DNA of 64,000 nucleotides from Eledone cirrhosa (lineage: Eukaryota; Mollusca; Cephalopoda; Octopoda; Eledonidae), in assembly GCA_964016885.1 (NCBI GenBank), contig OZ024742.1:8736662-8800661 (forward strand). The letters run 5' to 3'. Both the position numbers and the translations under genes were made by a program. A model generated the notes under the pieces. It was not told the DNA's origin, did no database searches, and was given only the letters and a program-made list of their open reading frames with translations. How positions within the stretch are numbered: the stretch's first letter is position 1; every line of letters begins with the position of its first letter. Below, piece after piece: positions 1 to 9,513 of this stretch.

Positions 1-360
1 CATTTACATCTGCTTAGCTACGGAATCTCTCAGAATATTTAGATTTCTGTAACAGATAGTCAATGCTACATGGTAATTCTTCAACAGCATACGGGGATAC
101 TAATTAGAGAGCGTGGAAAATGCATTTGATGAGAATCATGTTTGGAGTATCTAATTTAATTAACATACCAAGAGAATTATTAAGGATATAAAAAGGTTTG
201 GAGCTCCGTCGTTTGCGGAAGCAAAACTTGTTTTCAGACAAATTCCCAAATTACTTCACAAGCTTCTCATAATGCAACACTAGAGAAATAATTTGGGGAA
301 CATGTATTAACCTGAAAACAGTGATACGGTATTATTTCTATCTTTTCTAGAAGTATCTAA
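1..360. other. AT-rich DNA, nothing recognised
   Basis: No long open frame, RNA gene or known repeat could be recognised on either strand. Confidence 0.5.
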
Positions 361-482
361 CACATTCACGCACACACACTCATATATGTACATATATATA
401 CAGACAAACGCATACACACACGCACACATACATATACAGACATACTGGCACGCACACACATATATACACATGCGTACGTGTA
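361..482. repeat. Imperfect (CA)n/(TA)n microsatellite
   Basis: Alternating purine-pyrimidine DNA made of CACACA, CATATA and CATACA words, interrupted by single substitutions. Confidence 0.8.
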
Positions 483-634
483 TAATAGTTTTTCACAAGC
501 AACACCAACTAACTCATCCAAAATCAAAGACAGATTATTATTTCTGACTTCAAGGACTTCAGATTAACAGAATCATAAAAATTTTGGACAAAATGGGTTG
601 CTATGGTCCACTTGGCATTTTATTTTTTCTTCCC

Positions 635-718
635 AGGTCGATAAAATAAAGTACCAGTAAGAAACTGGTGTCGTCGCAATCGACGTTTCCCTCCCCACCA
701 AATTATTGGCCTTTTCGC
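635..718 (+). repeat. Cephalopod SINE, 3' fragment (S1)
   Basis: It holds the SINE core GTCGATAAAATAAAGTACCA followed by a degenerate CGACGTTTCCCTCCCC and a TTGGCC tail. The tRNA-derived head is missing, so this is a 5'-truncated copy. Confidence 0.75.
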
Positions 719-744
719 TAAACCTGAATTCATTATATTTGATT

Positions 745-935
745 GGTGGATTGGCAGAATGGTTTGTCGGACAAAAGCAATATTTGTTCAGTTCCTTATT
801 TTCTCAGTTCAAATCTCTCCGAGTCAACTTTCCCTTTCATCCGTCCAAGGTCGATCAGATAAAGTGTCAGTTAAATACTGGGGTTGATATAAAATTTCCC
901 TCTTCCCATAAATTGTTGGCCTTATTCCTATTTTA
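745..935 (+). repeat. Cephalopod tRNA-derived SINE, diverged full-length copy (S2)
   Basis: It begins with the head motif GGTGGATTGGCAG and has a B-box-like CAGTTCAAATC. The AACTTTCCCTTTCATCC stretch, a degenerate GTCGATCAGATAAAG core and a TTGTTGGCC tail follow. The order matches the other copies in the window. An open frame across it is fortuitous. Confidence 0.8.
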
Positions 936-968
936 GAAAATGCTTATATCTTCAAACTTCATTTATGA

Positions 969-1169
969 AAGATGAAGAAATAACTGTTTCTACTTTTGGC
1001 ACAAGGCCAGCAATTATCCCAATGTATTACTAGTACTTTATTTTATCGACCCCGTAAGGATGAAAGGCAAAGTTAATCAGAACATAAAGGGCCGTAACTC
1101 TTTTCTGCAAAGTATGGCGTCCGACCCTCTACCGATACTGCCAATACCCTTTGAAGATGAAGAAATAAC
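969..1169 (-). repeat. Cephalopod SINE with 16-bp target-site duplications (S3)
   Basis: The minus strand holds a SINE body at about 985-1153, from the tail (GCTGGCCTTGTGCC on the sense strand) through the GTCGATAAAATAAAG core to the tRNA-like head. A perfect 16-bp direct repeat, AAGATGAAGAAATAAC, flanks it at 969-984 and 1154-1169. This is the target-site duplication expected from LINE-mediated insertion. The stretch between the core and the ACGGCCC segment is shorter than in the other copies and lacks the B-box region, so this copy has an internal deletion. Confidence 0.85.
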
Positions 1170-1427
1170 AATGTTTAATCACTACAGTGTGTCTTGTTCT
1201 ATCAATCGATCAGCCAAGTCCCATAACTGGAACTGCCAGTCGTTGAGGTTCCACTCTAGACGTGTTCCTGTGTCTTGTCCATCGTGGCATTTCAATGGAC
1301 CTCAGAAATGCCTGGCTGAGCCCATATCTTCTTCAAGCGCCCCGTCCCTCATTAAGTTTAGCCTGCCACCATAAGTAGTTAGGTAGGGTTGTGTTAGTAG
1401 CTTGTCAGATATACATTATGGGTTCTG
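1170..1427. other. Spacer between SINEs, nothing recognised
   Basis: Moderately GC-balanced DNA with no convincing coding signal. A plus-strand open frame covering part of it runs out of SINE S3 and is not credible as a gene. Confidence 0.4.
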
Positions 1428-1604
1428 ATTTAGGTACAGCACCAACAATTTCAGGGGAGGATAAAGTCGATTATATGGAACCCAGTACGTCTGTGGTACT
1501 TTATTTTATCGACCCCCGTAAAGATGAAAGGCTGAGTGAACCTTGGCAGGATTTTAACTCAGAACATAGAGAGCCGTAACTATATGCCACGCGGCATATT
1601 ATTA
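1428..1604 (-). repeat. Cephalopod SINE, nearly full length (S4)
   Basis: On the minus strand the tail (GATTTAGGTACAGC and GGGGAGG on the plus strand), the TACTTTATTTTATCGACCCC core complement and the CAGGATTTTAACTCAGAAC B-box region appear in canonical order. The head end fades near 1604. No clear target-site duplication was seen. Confidence 0.75.
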
Positions 1605-1965
1605 GACAATGATGTATCACCCATTTTCATAGCTGAGTACAAAAAGTGTTCCCTCCCTTGGTATATATAATTCATTTTAAAATCATTAAATATTTATTAG
1701 TTATGAAATAAATCTAAAAAAAAAATGATTTCGTGATTTCATAATATCTTATTGTCCCTGAATTATAATTCCTACCACGATTTCATAACTTTACATAAGT
1801 ACGGATATTTTAGTATGTTAGTTTGTCAAGAATTGTAAGTTGAATATAATCTACTTCTGATATTTCAATGTTAATTTGTCTAGACAGTCATGTTAAAACA
1901 CTGTCTACAATTGATACCATAATTTACTTTATCTAAGATTTATTTGCATATCCCCCCCACCCCCA
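1605..1965. other. AT-rich DNA, nothing recognised
   Basis: Very AT-rich, with poly-A and poly-T runs. There is no open frame of note and no recognisable repeat family. Confidence 0.45.
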
Positions 1966-1984
1966 TATATATATATATATATAT
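1951..1984. repeat. C-tract followed by (TA)n
   Basis: A short CCCCCCCACCCCC tract runs directly into about ten TA units. Confidence 0.8.
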
Positions 1985-2489
1985 ACTTGTGCATAATGGT
2001 AGCTATGGTGCTTCCATAGGCGGTATGCCAAAATTAGCACTCAATATTCAACAGATTAGAGTGTGTATAGTATAAAAAAACGAAAATCAGTGATGCATCT
2101 GGACTCAATTTATTGCGTGTTACCACAGTTTCGCCGGCAGGTAGCTTCAGACATGGTCCCTGTATGGATCTGGCTGATTCTACGGCTGAAGGTTCCTTCA
2201 GACACGAGTAGTTCGTTGGGAGCAAATTTTATCACTGGGGTGTTATCATCAAAAAACACCTTCAAAAATCCCCTTCCACTCTTGTCATGCCATTGGCTGT
2301 TGTTACTCCACGTCATCATAAGTTCTGGTCACTATTTACTGCTACACGGGTCATCAGCCATTTTCCGTCCGACACACTTCAATGGAGTCATGCTGGGTTC
2401 GGTATCTCACACGTCTGTTCACACTCCAGAGTATGTACCCACACAAACATATACACACACACATATACACACACAGGCAGACACAGACA
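1985..2489. other. Unrecognised sequence, possibly an interspersed repeat
   Basis: No domain is recognisable in the open frames of either strand. It contains the short palindrome GAAGGTTCCTTC. It adjoins the CA-rich start of the inverted repeat at 2490 and may belong to the same element, but nothing here proves that. Confidence 0.3.
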
Positions 2490-2871
2490 CCTGCGTGCAT
2501 ACACATATGTACGCATACATGCCATGCGTAGACCCCCTCCCCACTCACATATATATATATATATATATACACACGCACAGACTCCCCCTCTCTTCCACAG
2601 ACCCAGGGACACCCATTTCTAGGTTGTGCGTAGGTATGTGTACGCGCGTATGTGTGTGTATATGTGTTGGTTTGCGTGGGTCGTGCCTGTAGGACCGGAT
2701 ATATGGCGCGACTTAAGCAGGCGCTAATAGGCTTGTGGCGGTTAGTATCTAGAAGTGGGTGTCCCTGGGTCTGTGGAAGAGAGGGGGAGTGTATGCGTGT
2801 GTGTATATATATATATATGTGGGGGTGTGTGTGTCTACGCATGTATGCGTACATATGTCTATGCATGCAGG
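2490..2871. repeat. Imperfect inverted repeat (foldback structure)
   Basis: The left arm (about 2490-2622) is the reverse complement of the right arm (about 2749-2871), with small indels in the TA and CA tracts. The inner ends are CCATTTCTAG and CTAGAAGTGGG. The middle of each arm has ACAGACCCAGGGACACCC or its complement, and the outer ends are CCTGCGTGCAT and ATGCATGCAGG. A 126-bp loop separates the arms. Frames read on either strand look alike because of this symmetry and are not genes. It could be a foldback or MITE-like element, or a local inverted duplication. Confidence 0.8.
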
Positions 2872-4284
2872 TCGACCAAATCTCCCTTAATCGTGCGGAA
2901 CAACCAACGGATTTTCAAATATTGGTCTTTCCCAATACTTACTTCTTCGGCAAATAAAACCATGGTTGGGAGATCGATATATAAGTGAGATTGGCTAAAA
3001 TGTTTTGTGGATTAAATTTGAAGTATCAGTTGATATTGACAGAAATAGAAAAATAAAAACAGAATAGACAGTAGATGGGTATCAGCTAAATGAACAGGTG
3101 CGTCTCTCAGAATGGAGTAAACTGTATCAACAAATTATGAAGGTATAAATTTATCAGTTAAGTTAGATGTTAATAAAGGGTCGCTACAAATATGTTGATG
3201 AAACCTAAGTCATATCCGTAGATATAAGGAGTTGTTATTGTTGTTTAGCCCCAGGTCAAACCTGGCCTTCTTGAACAAATCTCTGAGTTATGGCGTTCCT
3301 ATCTAATGTTAAGACGGAGTTTGTTATTGATGGAATTTGAAGAAAGGGGATATTTCTAGATGATCATGTAAGGGTATAGTGGTCTCCTTCCTGTGTCTGT
3401 ATGAGACTTGTAAGATCCCCAAGAAAAAATATCTAAAATTGGATTCAAAATCTAATCTCAGGTAATGTGTCTGATTAGGAGATTCATTTTTAGCAGTTAA
3501 CTCAATATATATAACGGAATAAATAAAACCATCCCTCATTTTTTTAGAAGTATTTACGAACATGTTTTTATGAAAATTATGTTTTTCCTTCTACTCAAAA
3601 TTTCAGGCAACAAACTTATGCTGTAAAAATATGCCTTATTAATATCATGCTGTTCTACACACTAGTTTCTTATATATATACTCCTGTTGACTTACTTTCT
3701 TATTTTATACATGCCTGCTAATCCCATTCCATGTCTCCTTGTATCTGTTATATATGATTTCAGCCTTTTCAATTGTCAGTCATATTACTTACCAAAACCT
3801 AAAGCATATACTGATTTTATGTCGGTTCACTAATATATTTCAAATACAGCAACTGAAAGTAAAATTACAGGAAAGAACGTCTGAATTTATAGCATTGAAG
3901 ACTTACAATATCTTTTGTCAGCATATGTCCAGACGAAGTCATGATCGATAAAACGTGTATATGTATAAGGAGATGCCGTCGTATACACTAGGAAAAATGG
4001 AGTGTCTCATGCACGTTAACAATTTACACCTCGGGGAACACATCAAAAAAGAAGAGAGGAAAATTGGTAATATGCAAAACATGGATAAGAGGAAATTGTT
4101 GCATAAAATCACTCATAAAACAAACATGGAGTGAAATAATGGAAATTTGAATAAGAGACAACACGAGACAACTAAAATTGAATTTACAATTTCGTAAACA
4201 AACGAAAAACTGTTTAAATTGCATTTGCCGTTTTAAATATTTTAGTTTTTTTCTCTTAAACCTTTGTTTTGATTATTGCTGATT
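2872..4284. other. Long AT-rich stretch, no gene recognised
   Basis: Short open frames of 60-80 codons show no recognisable domain and have AT-rich composition like the background. A segment near 3230-3330 resembles an interspersed repeat (next entry). Nothing else stands out. Confidence 0.4.
3236..3330 (+). repeat. Possible second SINE-like repeat
   Basis: A TTGTTATTGTTG run leads into TTTAGCCCCAGGTCAAACC, which includes the palindrome CCAGGTCAAACCTGG. This resembles a repeat I associate with cephalopod DNA, but the assignment is from memory and only one copy is present here. Confidence 0.3.
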
Positions 4285-4346
4285 ATATTGATGATGATGA
4301 TGATGATTCTTATAATATGGAGGTTTATTATTATTATTATTTTTCT
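4285..4346. repeat. (GAT)n and (TTA)n trinucleotide repeats
   Basis: A short run of GAT units near 4289-4306 and a run of TTA/ATT units near 4327-4345. Confidence 0.8.
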
Positions 4347-4459
4347 TTAAATATAACAATTTTTAGCCAATCAGGGCTCTTAAAATGGTGCTTGCTAAAA
4401 TGAAAGTCAACCAGCGTAATAAACGAATGTACAAATATTTTCATATGCTAGCAAACTGT

Positions 4460-4654
4460 TTGTGAGTGCGAATGTGTGTGGGTATATTTGTGTGTGTGTG
4501 TGAGTGTGTGTCTGGGAATGTGTTTGTCTGTAGTGTGGTGTGTCTGTGAATGTGTTTGTCTGTACGTATGGTGTGTCTGTGAATGTGTGTATGTGTGAAT
4601 GTCTGTTCGTGTGAATGGATGTGTGAATGTCTGTTCGTGTGAATGGATGTGTGA

Positions 4655-4723
<69 letters not shown>

Positions 4724-4742
4724 TGTGTGTGTGTGTGTGTGT
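4460..4742. repeat. (GT)n tract with TG-rich minisatellite
   Basis: Near 4490-4655 there are diverged tandem units around TGTGAATGTCTGTTCG and GTGTGTCTGTGAATG. They are followed by an almost pure (GT)n run to 4742. The Val/Cys open frame that crosses it is a by-product. Confidence 0.85.
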
Positions 4743-4842
4743 TATTAGTCTTCTGTTTGTCTTCTCACAAATCTTTTACAATGAAATAAAGTATTCTTTT
4801 ATCCATATAGTCATTTCTTTGAAAGAGAACTTTGACGTCATC

Positions 4843-5096
4843 AGCATCAATATCATCATCACCATCGTCATGATCATGATCATCACCACCATCATCATCA
4901 TCATCATAACCATCATTATCATTATTGTCATCATCACTATCATTATAACCATTGTCGTCGTCATCATCATCATCATAACCAACACCATCATAATCATCAT
5001 CATCAACCTCCTCATCATTATGATCAACGCCGTCACCACAACCGCCATCATCATCTTTAACACCGTCATCATCAATATCATAAACATTCTCATCAT
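4843..5096. repeat. (ATC)n trinucleotide array
   Basis: About 250 bp of ATC/ACC/GTC units. Both strands read as low-complexity frames (Ile-rich on plus, Asp- or Met-rich on minus), which are artefacts of the triplet period. SINE S5 follows immediately. Confidence 0.85.
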
Positions 5097-5375
5097 TCGG
5101 TGGATTGGCAGTAATCGGTAGAGCGTCGGACAACATGCTTTACGGCATAGAGTAACGGCTCTTTACGTTCTGTGTTCAAATCCTGCCGAGGTTAACTTTG
5201 CCCTTCATCCATACGGGGGTCGATAACATAAATTACCAGTAACACACTGGGGTCGATTTAATCGAATTTCTCCCCAAAAATAATTTTAGACACCATCCCA
5301 ACTCAACTTTGCCTTTCATCCTTCACAGATATCTTATAGTACCATTCAAATATTGCCTTCGATACAATGGGACCA
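5097..5375 (+). repeat. Cephalopod SINE (S5) plus a diverged 3' fragment
   Basis: A full-length copy occupies about 5097-5281: head GGTGGATTGGCAGTAATCGG, B-box region GTTCAAATCCTGCCGAGG, core, GGGGTCGATTTAATCGA and a CTCCCC tail. A further diverged stretch with CAACTTTGCCTTTCATCC at about 5295-5325 appears to be the remains of another copy. Confidence 0.85.
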
Positions 5376-5462
5376 CTACACATACATACTCCTACAAAAA
5401 AACCTCAGGCCATGAACCTAAAATATAAACCATATTTGACATGATACAAACTGTAGTATATT

Positions 5463-5642
5463 ATTATGGTTTGGCAGTATCGGTAGAGCGTCAGATACCA
5501 TGCTTTGCACCATAGTTATGGCCGTTTGCGTTCTGAGTTCAAATCCACCGAGGTTAACTTTGCCTTTCATCCTTACGAGGTCAATAAAATAAAGTACCAG
5601 TGATGCACTGGGGTAATAGCTGGCCTTGTGCCAAAAGTAGAA
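5463..5642 (+). repeat. Cephalopod SINE (S6)
   Basis: The order is head TTGGCAGTATCGGTAGAGCG, B box GAGTTCAAATCC, GAGGTTAACTTTGCCTTTC, core and GGCCTTGTGCC tail. The CGATTTAATCGACTTT segment is deleted, so the core runs directly into the tail. Confidence 0.85.
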
Positions 5643-5655
5643 ACTCTATTTTACA

Positions 5656-5866
5656 GTGGTGGATTGGCAGTATTGGTAGAGGGTCTGACGCCATGCTTTG
5701 CAGCAAAGAGTTACGGCCCTTTATGGTCTGAGTTCAAATCCCGCCGAGGTTAACTTTGCCTTTCAGCCTTACGGGGTCGATAAAATAAAGTACCAGTCAC
5801 GCATTGGGATCGATTTAATCGACTTTGCCCTCCCCCAAAATTGCTGGCTTTGTGCCTATATAAGAA
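5656..5866 (+). repeat. Cephalopod SINE, best-preserved copy (S7)
   Basis: All segments are present: GTGGATTGGCAGTATTGG head, GAGTTCAAATCCCGCCGAGG B-box region, GGGGTCGATAAAATAAAG core, CGATTTAATCGACTTTGCCC and a GGCTTTGTGCC tail. The A-box-like and B-box regions of the head are those of a tRNA-derived RNA polymerase III promoter. It lies only about 14 bp downstream of S6. Confidence 0.9.
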
Positions 5867-6373
5867 ACCATTATTAGAATTCTTCATATTTTCATATTAA
5901 AACATACCAGAGAACTTTGCCATGTTTATTTTCATAGCTTATTCTATTTTTGACAAAATATAATACTGTCTATTTTCTTCGAATGTAAATTGCGCTGTCT
6001 ACATTTACCATATTAACCGGAGGAAGGGATAAAGAGAATTTTTCTTCATTTTTCTATTTAAAATCTTCCGCTTGTTTAACAATCAGTTTTCATGTTGAAC
6101 TAGTCAGCGGCACAGTTGTCTAGCAACCGATATACGTGAGCTTCTGGCCTCCTCAGAAGTTGTTCATTAAAAGTTGTGAGTTGCAAAACCCAGACATATT
6201 TGGACTAAAATATGATTTTGTATATATTTCAATCCCTAGAATATTTTAATTTCAAATTCTACCAAAGAATACGATCGAGGATACAAGCGGACGAAATGGG
6301 GTGGCCCCGAATAGTTTTTGAAGTAATGTTACTCGATAGAGTGTGGAGCTCTAAGATCAGAGTCATTTCAGGT
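5867..6373. other. AT-rich spacer, nothing recognised
   Basis: No credible coding region or known repeat was seen. An open frame that enters the AGA array is dominated by the array. Confidence 0.4.
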
Positions 6374-6411
6374 AGAAGAAGAAGAAGAAGAAGAAGAAGA
6401 AGAAGAAGAAG

Positions 6412-6441
<30 letters not shown>
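6374..6441. repeat. (AGA)n trinucleotide array
   Basis: About 22 nearly perfect AGA/GAA units. They translate as poly-Arg on one strand and poly-Leu on the other. Neither flank gives a coherent protein. Confidence 0.95.
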
Positions 6442-6443
<2 letters not shown>

Positions 6444-7438
6444 CTAAGGTAGATGAAATGGGCGCCACTGAACCGCTAAAATTATTTATTTGTACTTCTG
6501 CCAGAAATTATGTTAAAATTGTAGTTTAATATATTGTATAACTAATGAATTACTATTTATTGTTTTGCTGTATGGTATAAATAATAATTCAGGCTTTATT
6601 ATCAAACTCTTTCATATTATATCTTTTAAATTATCTCTTTCATTTCTATGTATTGTATTTATTCTGTTTCATCAGGCCCCAAGTATTCATATGAGTGTCC
6701 CATTTCCTTTATTACATTATTACTGCATCTAAACACTGGCATAATATATCGGTTTTATTTATTTGCCAAACTGAGGGATGGTGGTATGAGGGGTGAGGGG
6801 CTTTAGCATATTTTTCCAATCTGGTAGCCACGTATTGATGACTTTATTTTCAGCATTTAGTAGATTTTTCAGTTATCTGTTTACCATTTATTGTCACATT
6901 TTAAGTCAAATATAGATAGGTGGTTTATAGTCTCTCCACGGCATTTACAACCTTGCTGGTTTGGCTCAACAGATTTCTGCTTGCTTTCAGAGATAGGAAG
7001 ACATTTTGATGAAAAATAAGCAATCTCTAAAAAAACTGCCCTTCCCAGGGCACCACAACTGATTTTAATGTTTTGTTCTTATATTTTTTTCTCATATTAT
7101 TTTCAATTTGTTTATCATATTGTAAAAATCAATGTTTTCCAATGCGTTGTGACATGGTTGATATGCTGCCTTAATATTGCAGTTATTTCGATTATAGCCA
7201 ATATCTCACCAATACATAACGGCACAGTAGGCTGCCGAAAGCTGCTCACCAATCAATCGATGCTAACTTGAAATTATTTTCTTACTATCTGTCATAATTG
7301 GTTGATTAACCAATAGTTGTGGCATATATCCATACACAACGTTCCGGAACTATTTCTATTCAATTACTAATAATATTAAAACCCATTTTCAACAGATGGC
7401 CTGGACTGTCGAAAACTTTAGACAACTTATGATTAATA
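6442..7438. other. AT-rich DNA, nothing recognised
   Basis: About 1 kb with only short, unremarkable open frames on both strands and no recognisable repeat family. Confidence 0.4.
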
Positions 7439-7640
7439 ATATGGCATAGGACTGTGGAGCGCCGGACAATATGCTATATGGCATATAGTTACGTTCTTTT
7501 ACATTCTTAGTTCAAATTACGTCGAAGTTAGCTTTGCCTTTCATCCTTACGGGGTCGATGAAATAAAGTACCAGTAAGACAATGGTGTCGATTTCATCCA
7601 TTTTCTTCTCCGCCAAAAATTGTTGGCATTGTGTCTGAAT
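7439..7640 (+). repeat. Cephalopod SINE, diverged full-length copy (S8)
   Basis: A degenerate head (GGAGCGCCGGACAATATGC), a B-box remnant TAGTTCAAATT, GCTTTGCCTTTCATCC, a GGGGTCGATGAAATAAAG core and a TTGTTGGCATTGTGTC tail are in the canonical order. Confidence 0.8.
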
Positions 7641-7738
7641 CAGACACCATCATTACGAGCTCGATGAAATAAAGTACCAGTAACGTTCTGGGGTTCGATT
7701 TAATCGACCTTCCCTCCCCGTATATTGTGCCTAAATCG
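7641..7738 (+). repeat. Cephalopod SINE, 3' half (S9)
   Basis: It follows S8 directly and repeats the core (GATGAAATAAAGTACCAG), GGGGTTCGATTTAATCGACC and a CCCTCCCC tail, but has no head. It is either a 5'-truncated insertion or an internal tandem duplication of the S8 3' half. Confidence 0.75.
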
Positions 7739-8160
7739 GAAAACTTTATTACTAAAATAACATAACGTAATTATGAATATTGTATATCACAATTTTGTTA
7801 TCGTTCGCAAATATGCCATGATACATCTCTCACAATAATATAACTCTCATAATGATATACCTTGTTATACATCATCTTGTACAGGAGTAGTTCTTTGTGT
7901 AACTACAAATATATAATATATCTCATATGTAGATTGTGTTATAAGTGAAGTATGCCTGAACCAACAGCCACAATCACCCAATAACTAGGTTCTGATTTAC
8001 CAGGGTTAATCTTTCTTCTCATACCAGTGATATGGATGAAATAATGTGCCTGTAAATCATGTTCACACACTTGTACACACTCTTGCACACACACCTGCAT
8101 ATATTTGCATATGGTATATGTGTGTCTTTGTGCATGAGTGGTGCTGAAAGATTCCTGGCT
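7739..8160. other. AT-rich DNA with short CA/TG tracts
   Basis: No gene was recognised. Short CACACA and GTGTGT tracts lie near 8065-8135. Confidence 0.4.
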
Positions 8161-8201
8161 TTAGGGTAAAGGAAAATATAGGAGGATCAGTTATTGTGAT
8201 T

Positions 8202-8310
8202 TTATTCAATACATTCCCCTCTCAGATTCACACACCTATTGCAGCGGTCCTTCAGTTTTTCTAAGCCCTGTAAAAAGAACTCGGAAGGTTGGGCCTCCAA
8301 ACAAGCCTCT
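8202..8310 (-). pseudogene. C-terminal remnant of a mariner-type transposase
   Basis: On the minus strand about 36 codons end at a TAA (8202-8204). They include FFLQGLEKLKDRCN, then CVNLRGECIE and the stop. This is the pattern of a mariner-superfamily transposase C-terminus: an aromatic start, a Leu-(x)2-Arg helix, a K/R-C-V or K/R-C-I step and a G-(D/E)-x-(I/V)-E ending just before the stop. The catalytic DDE/D core is not present upstream, which turns into unrelated simple repeats. The call rests on a short motif. Confidence 0.45.
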
Positions 8311-8339
8311 GTAGTAGGGATCAAACCAGGAACTTTTCA

Positions 8340-8430
8340 GTATAACCACGTACATATGTAAACGTAAGCACACATACATACACACTCATGTAGACATACA
8401 TACATATACATATATACATACATACATACA
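8340..8430. repeat. CA/TA-rich microsatellite
   Basis: ACATACATAC and CACACT words, ending in a short (ACAT)n run. Confidence 0.7.
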
Positions 8431-8610
8431 GTCAACGCGATCAGTCGCATATTTTGGCGTGGGAGACTATTTATTAAATTTAAGATGAATACTATCTCCG
8501 ACAGTAATGCCACAACTACAGTAATGTTGAATAACTGTTTATCCTTCTAACTATCTCTTCTGAAGACACCTTTTATTCGAATTCGTAGAGATATCCGACT
8601 AAATACATAA

Positions 8611-9513
8611 TTCATTTTACAAGGATTTGCTACAAACAGCATCGCTGAACACAACATCAACAACAAAATTAAGGAAGTACCGAAGACAACCAACAAGAAA
8701 GGTAAACAAACTTTATTCAGGTCTAGCTACAGAAGAAACCGAAATTATAAATCGCATTTCTCTTGGAGTTGCGAACTTAATAATGATTTATTTACTTCTT
8801 ATAAAATGGCAAAAAACAATCCCACCATTGGCTATATGAACAGAATGAAGCTACACTGGGACGAAATGCACCCATAGCTAAATTATTTCACAGCGAAACA
8901 ATTACCCCAACAAACGACGTTTGTTGAACGTAAAAATAAGATAAATATTTTTAATTATAAGTCCCCTACAACAAACATGTTATCAACACGTGCTACAGGT
9001 CGCCATGCTACTAGACTTCCTAGCATCCAGGCCGAACAGCGCCTTGAAACAACTATGCCTGTAAGAAACTTGACACCAACTGTACCATCTAAGTCTACCT
9101 CGAATGCTGGGGAAAACACTATCGATAATAATAATAATCGAAGAAATTTGACACCACGTGTACCATCCGTATCTACCTCGACTGTTGTGGAAAATACTAT
9201 CGATAATGATATTAATTAAAAGTATAAACAATTGAAATTTTCCCTCAACGAAATCTTCCAGGGAGAAATTAATTCATGTATAAATATCTCTCTTGCTGAA
9301 TGTGTTAAAACAACAATATTTAATAAAAAAACAAATAATGAAATATTACGTGTTATTGACGAAATAGGGGATGAATATTTACGACAGATAAAAACCCCAA
9401 TATTTTGGCAAATCAACGCCTTTTTATATGCCTTAGCAACGACAGTGAAACATTATCTTGGTGATATCAAAGATATTAACAAGAACAGAACACCACCAAA
9501 AATATCATCATAA
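8611..9513 (+). pseudogene. N-terminal region of the RLE retrotransposon ORF
   Basis: One frame runs from about 8611 to 9513, broken only by TAG at 8875-8877 and TAA at 9217-9219. It encodes a basic, Asn/Lys-rich start, then IGYMNRMKLHWDEMHP just before the first stop, then a Ser/Thr/Pro-rich linker, and then a helical segment at about 9232-9513. The linker contains two tandem copies of a unit of about 24 residues starting RNLTPxVPS (about 9064-9138 and 9139-9213). No N-terminal C2H2 finger of the R2 type was seen. Continuity with the RT segment is inferred from the shared strand, the small frame change near 9500 and the lack of any other element boundary. Confidence 0.6.

Noticed and set aside
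2063..2988. Several frames of 70-209 codons on both strands
   Set aside because: They cross CA/TA microsatellites and the inverted repeat. The similar residues on the two strands follow from the symmetry of the repeat.
4627..5136. Val/Cys-rich, Ile/Thr-rich and Asp-rich frames
   Set aside because: They come from the (GT)n and (ATC)n microsatellites.
5463..5866. tRNA genes at the SINE heads
   Set aside because: The heads keep A- and B-box-like regions but do not fold into a full cloverleaf with a recognisable anticodon arm, and they are joined to the SINE body.
6212..6529. Poly-Arg protein, or poly-Leu protein on the other strand
   Set aside because: Produced by the (AGA)n microsatellite; the flanking residues show no domain.
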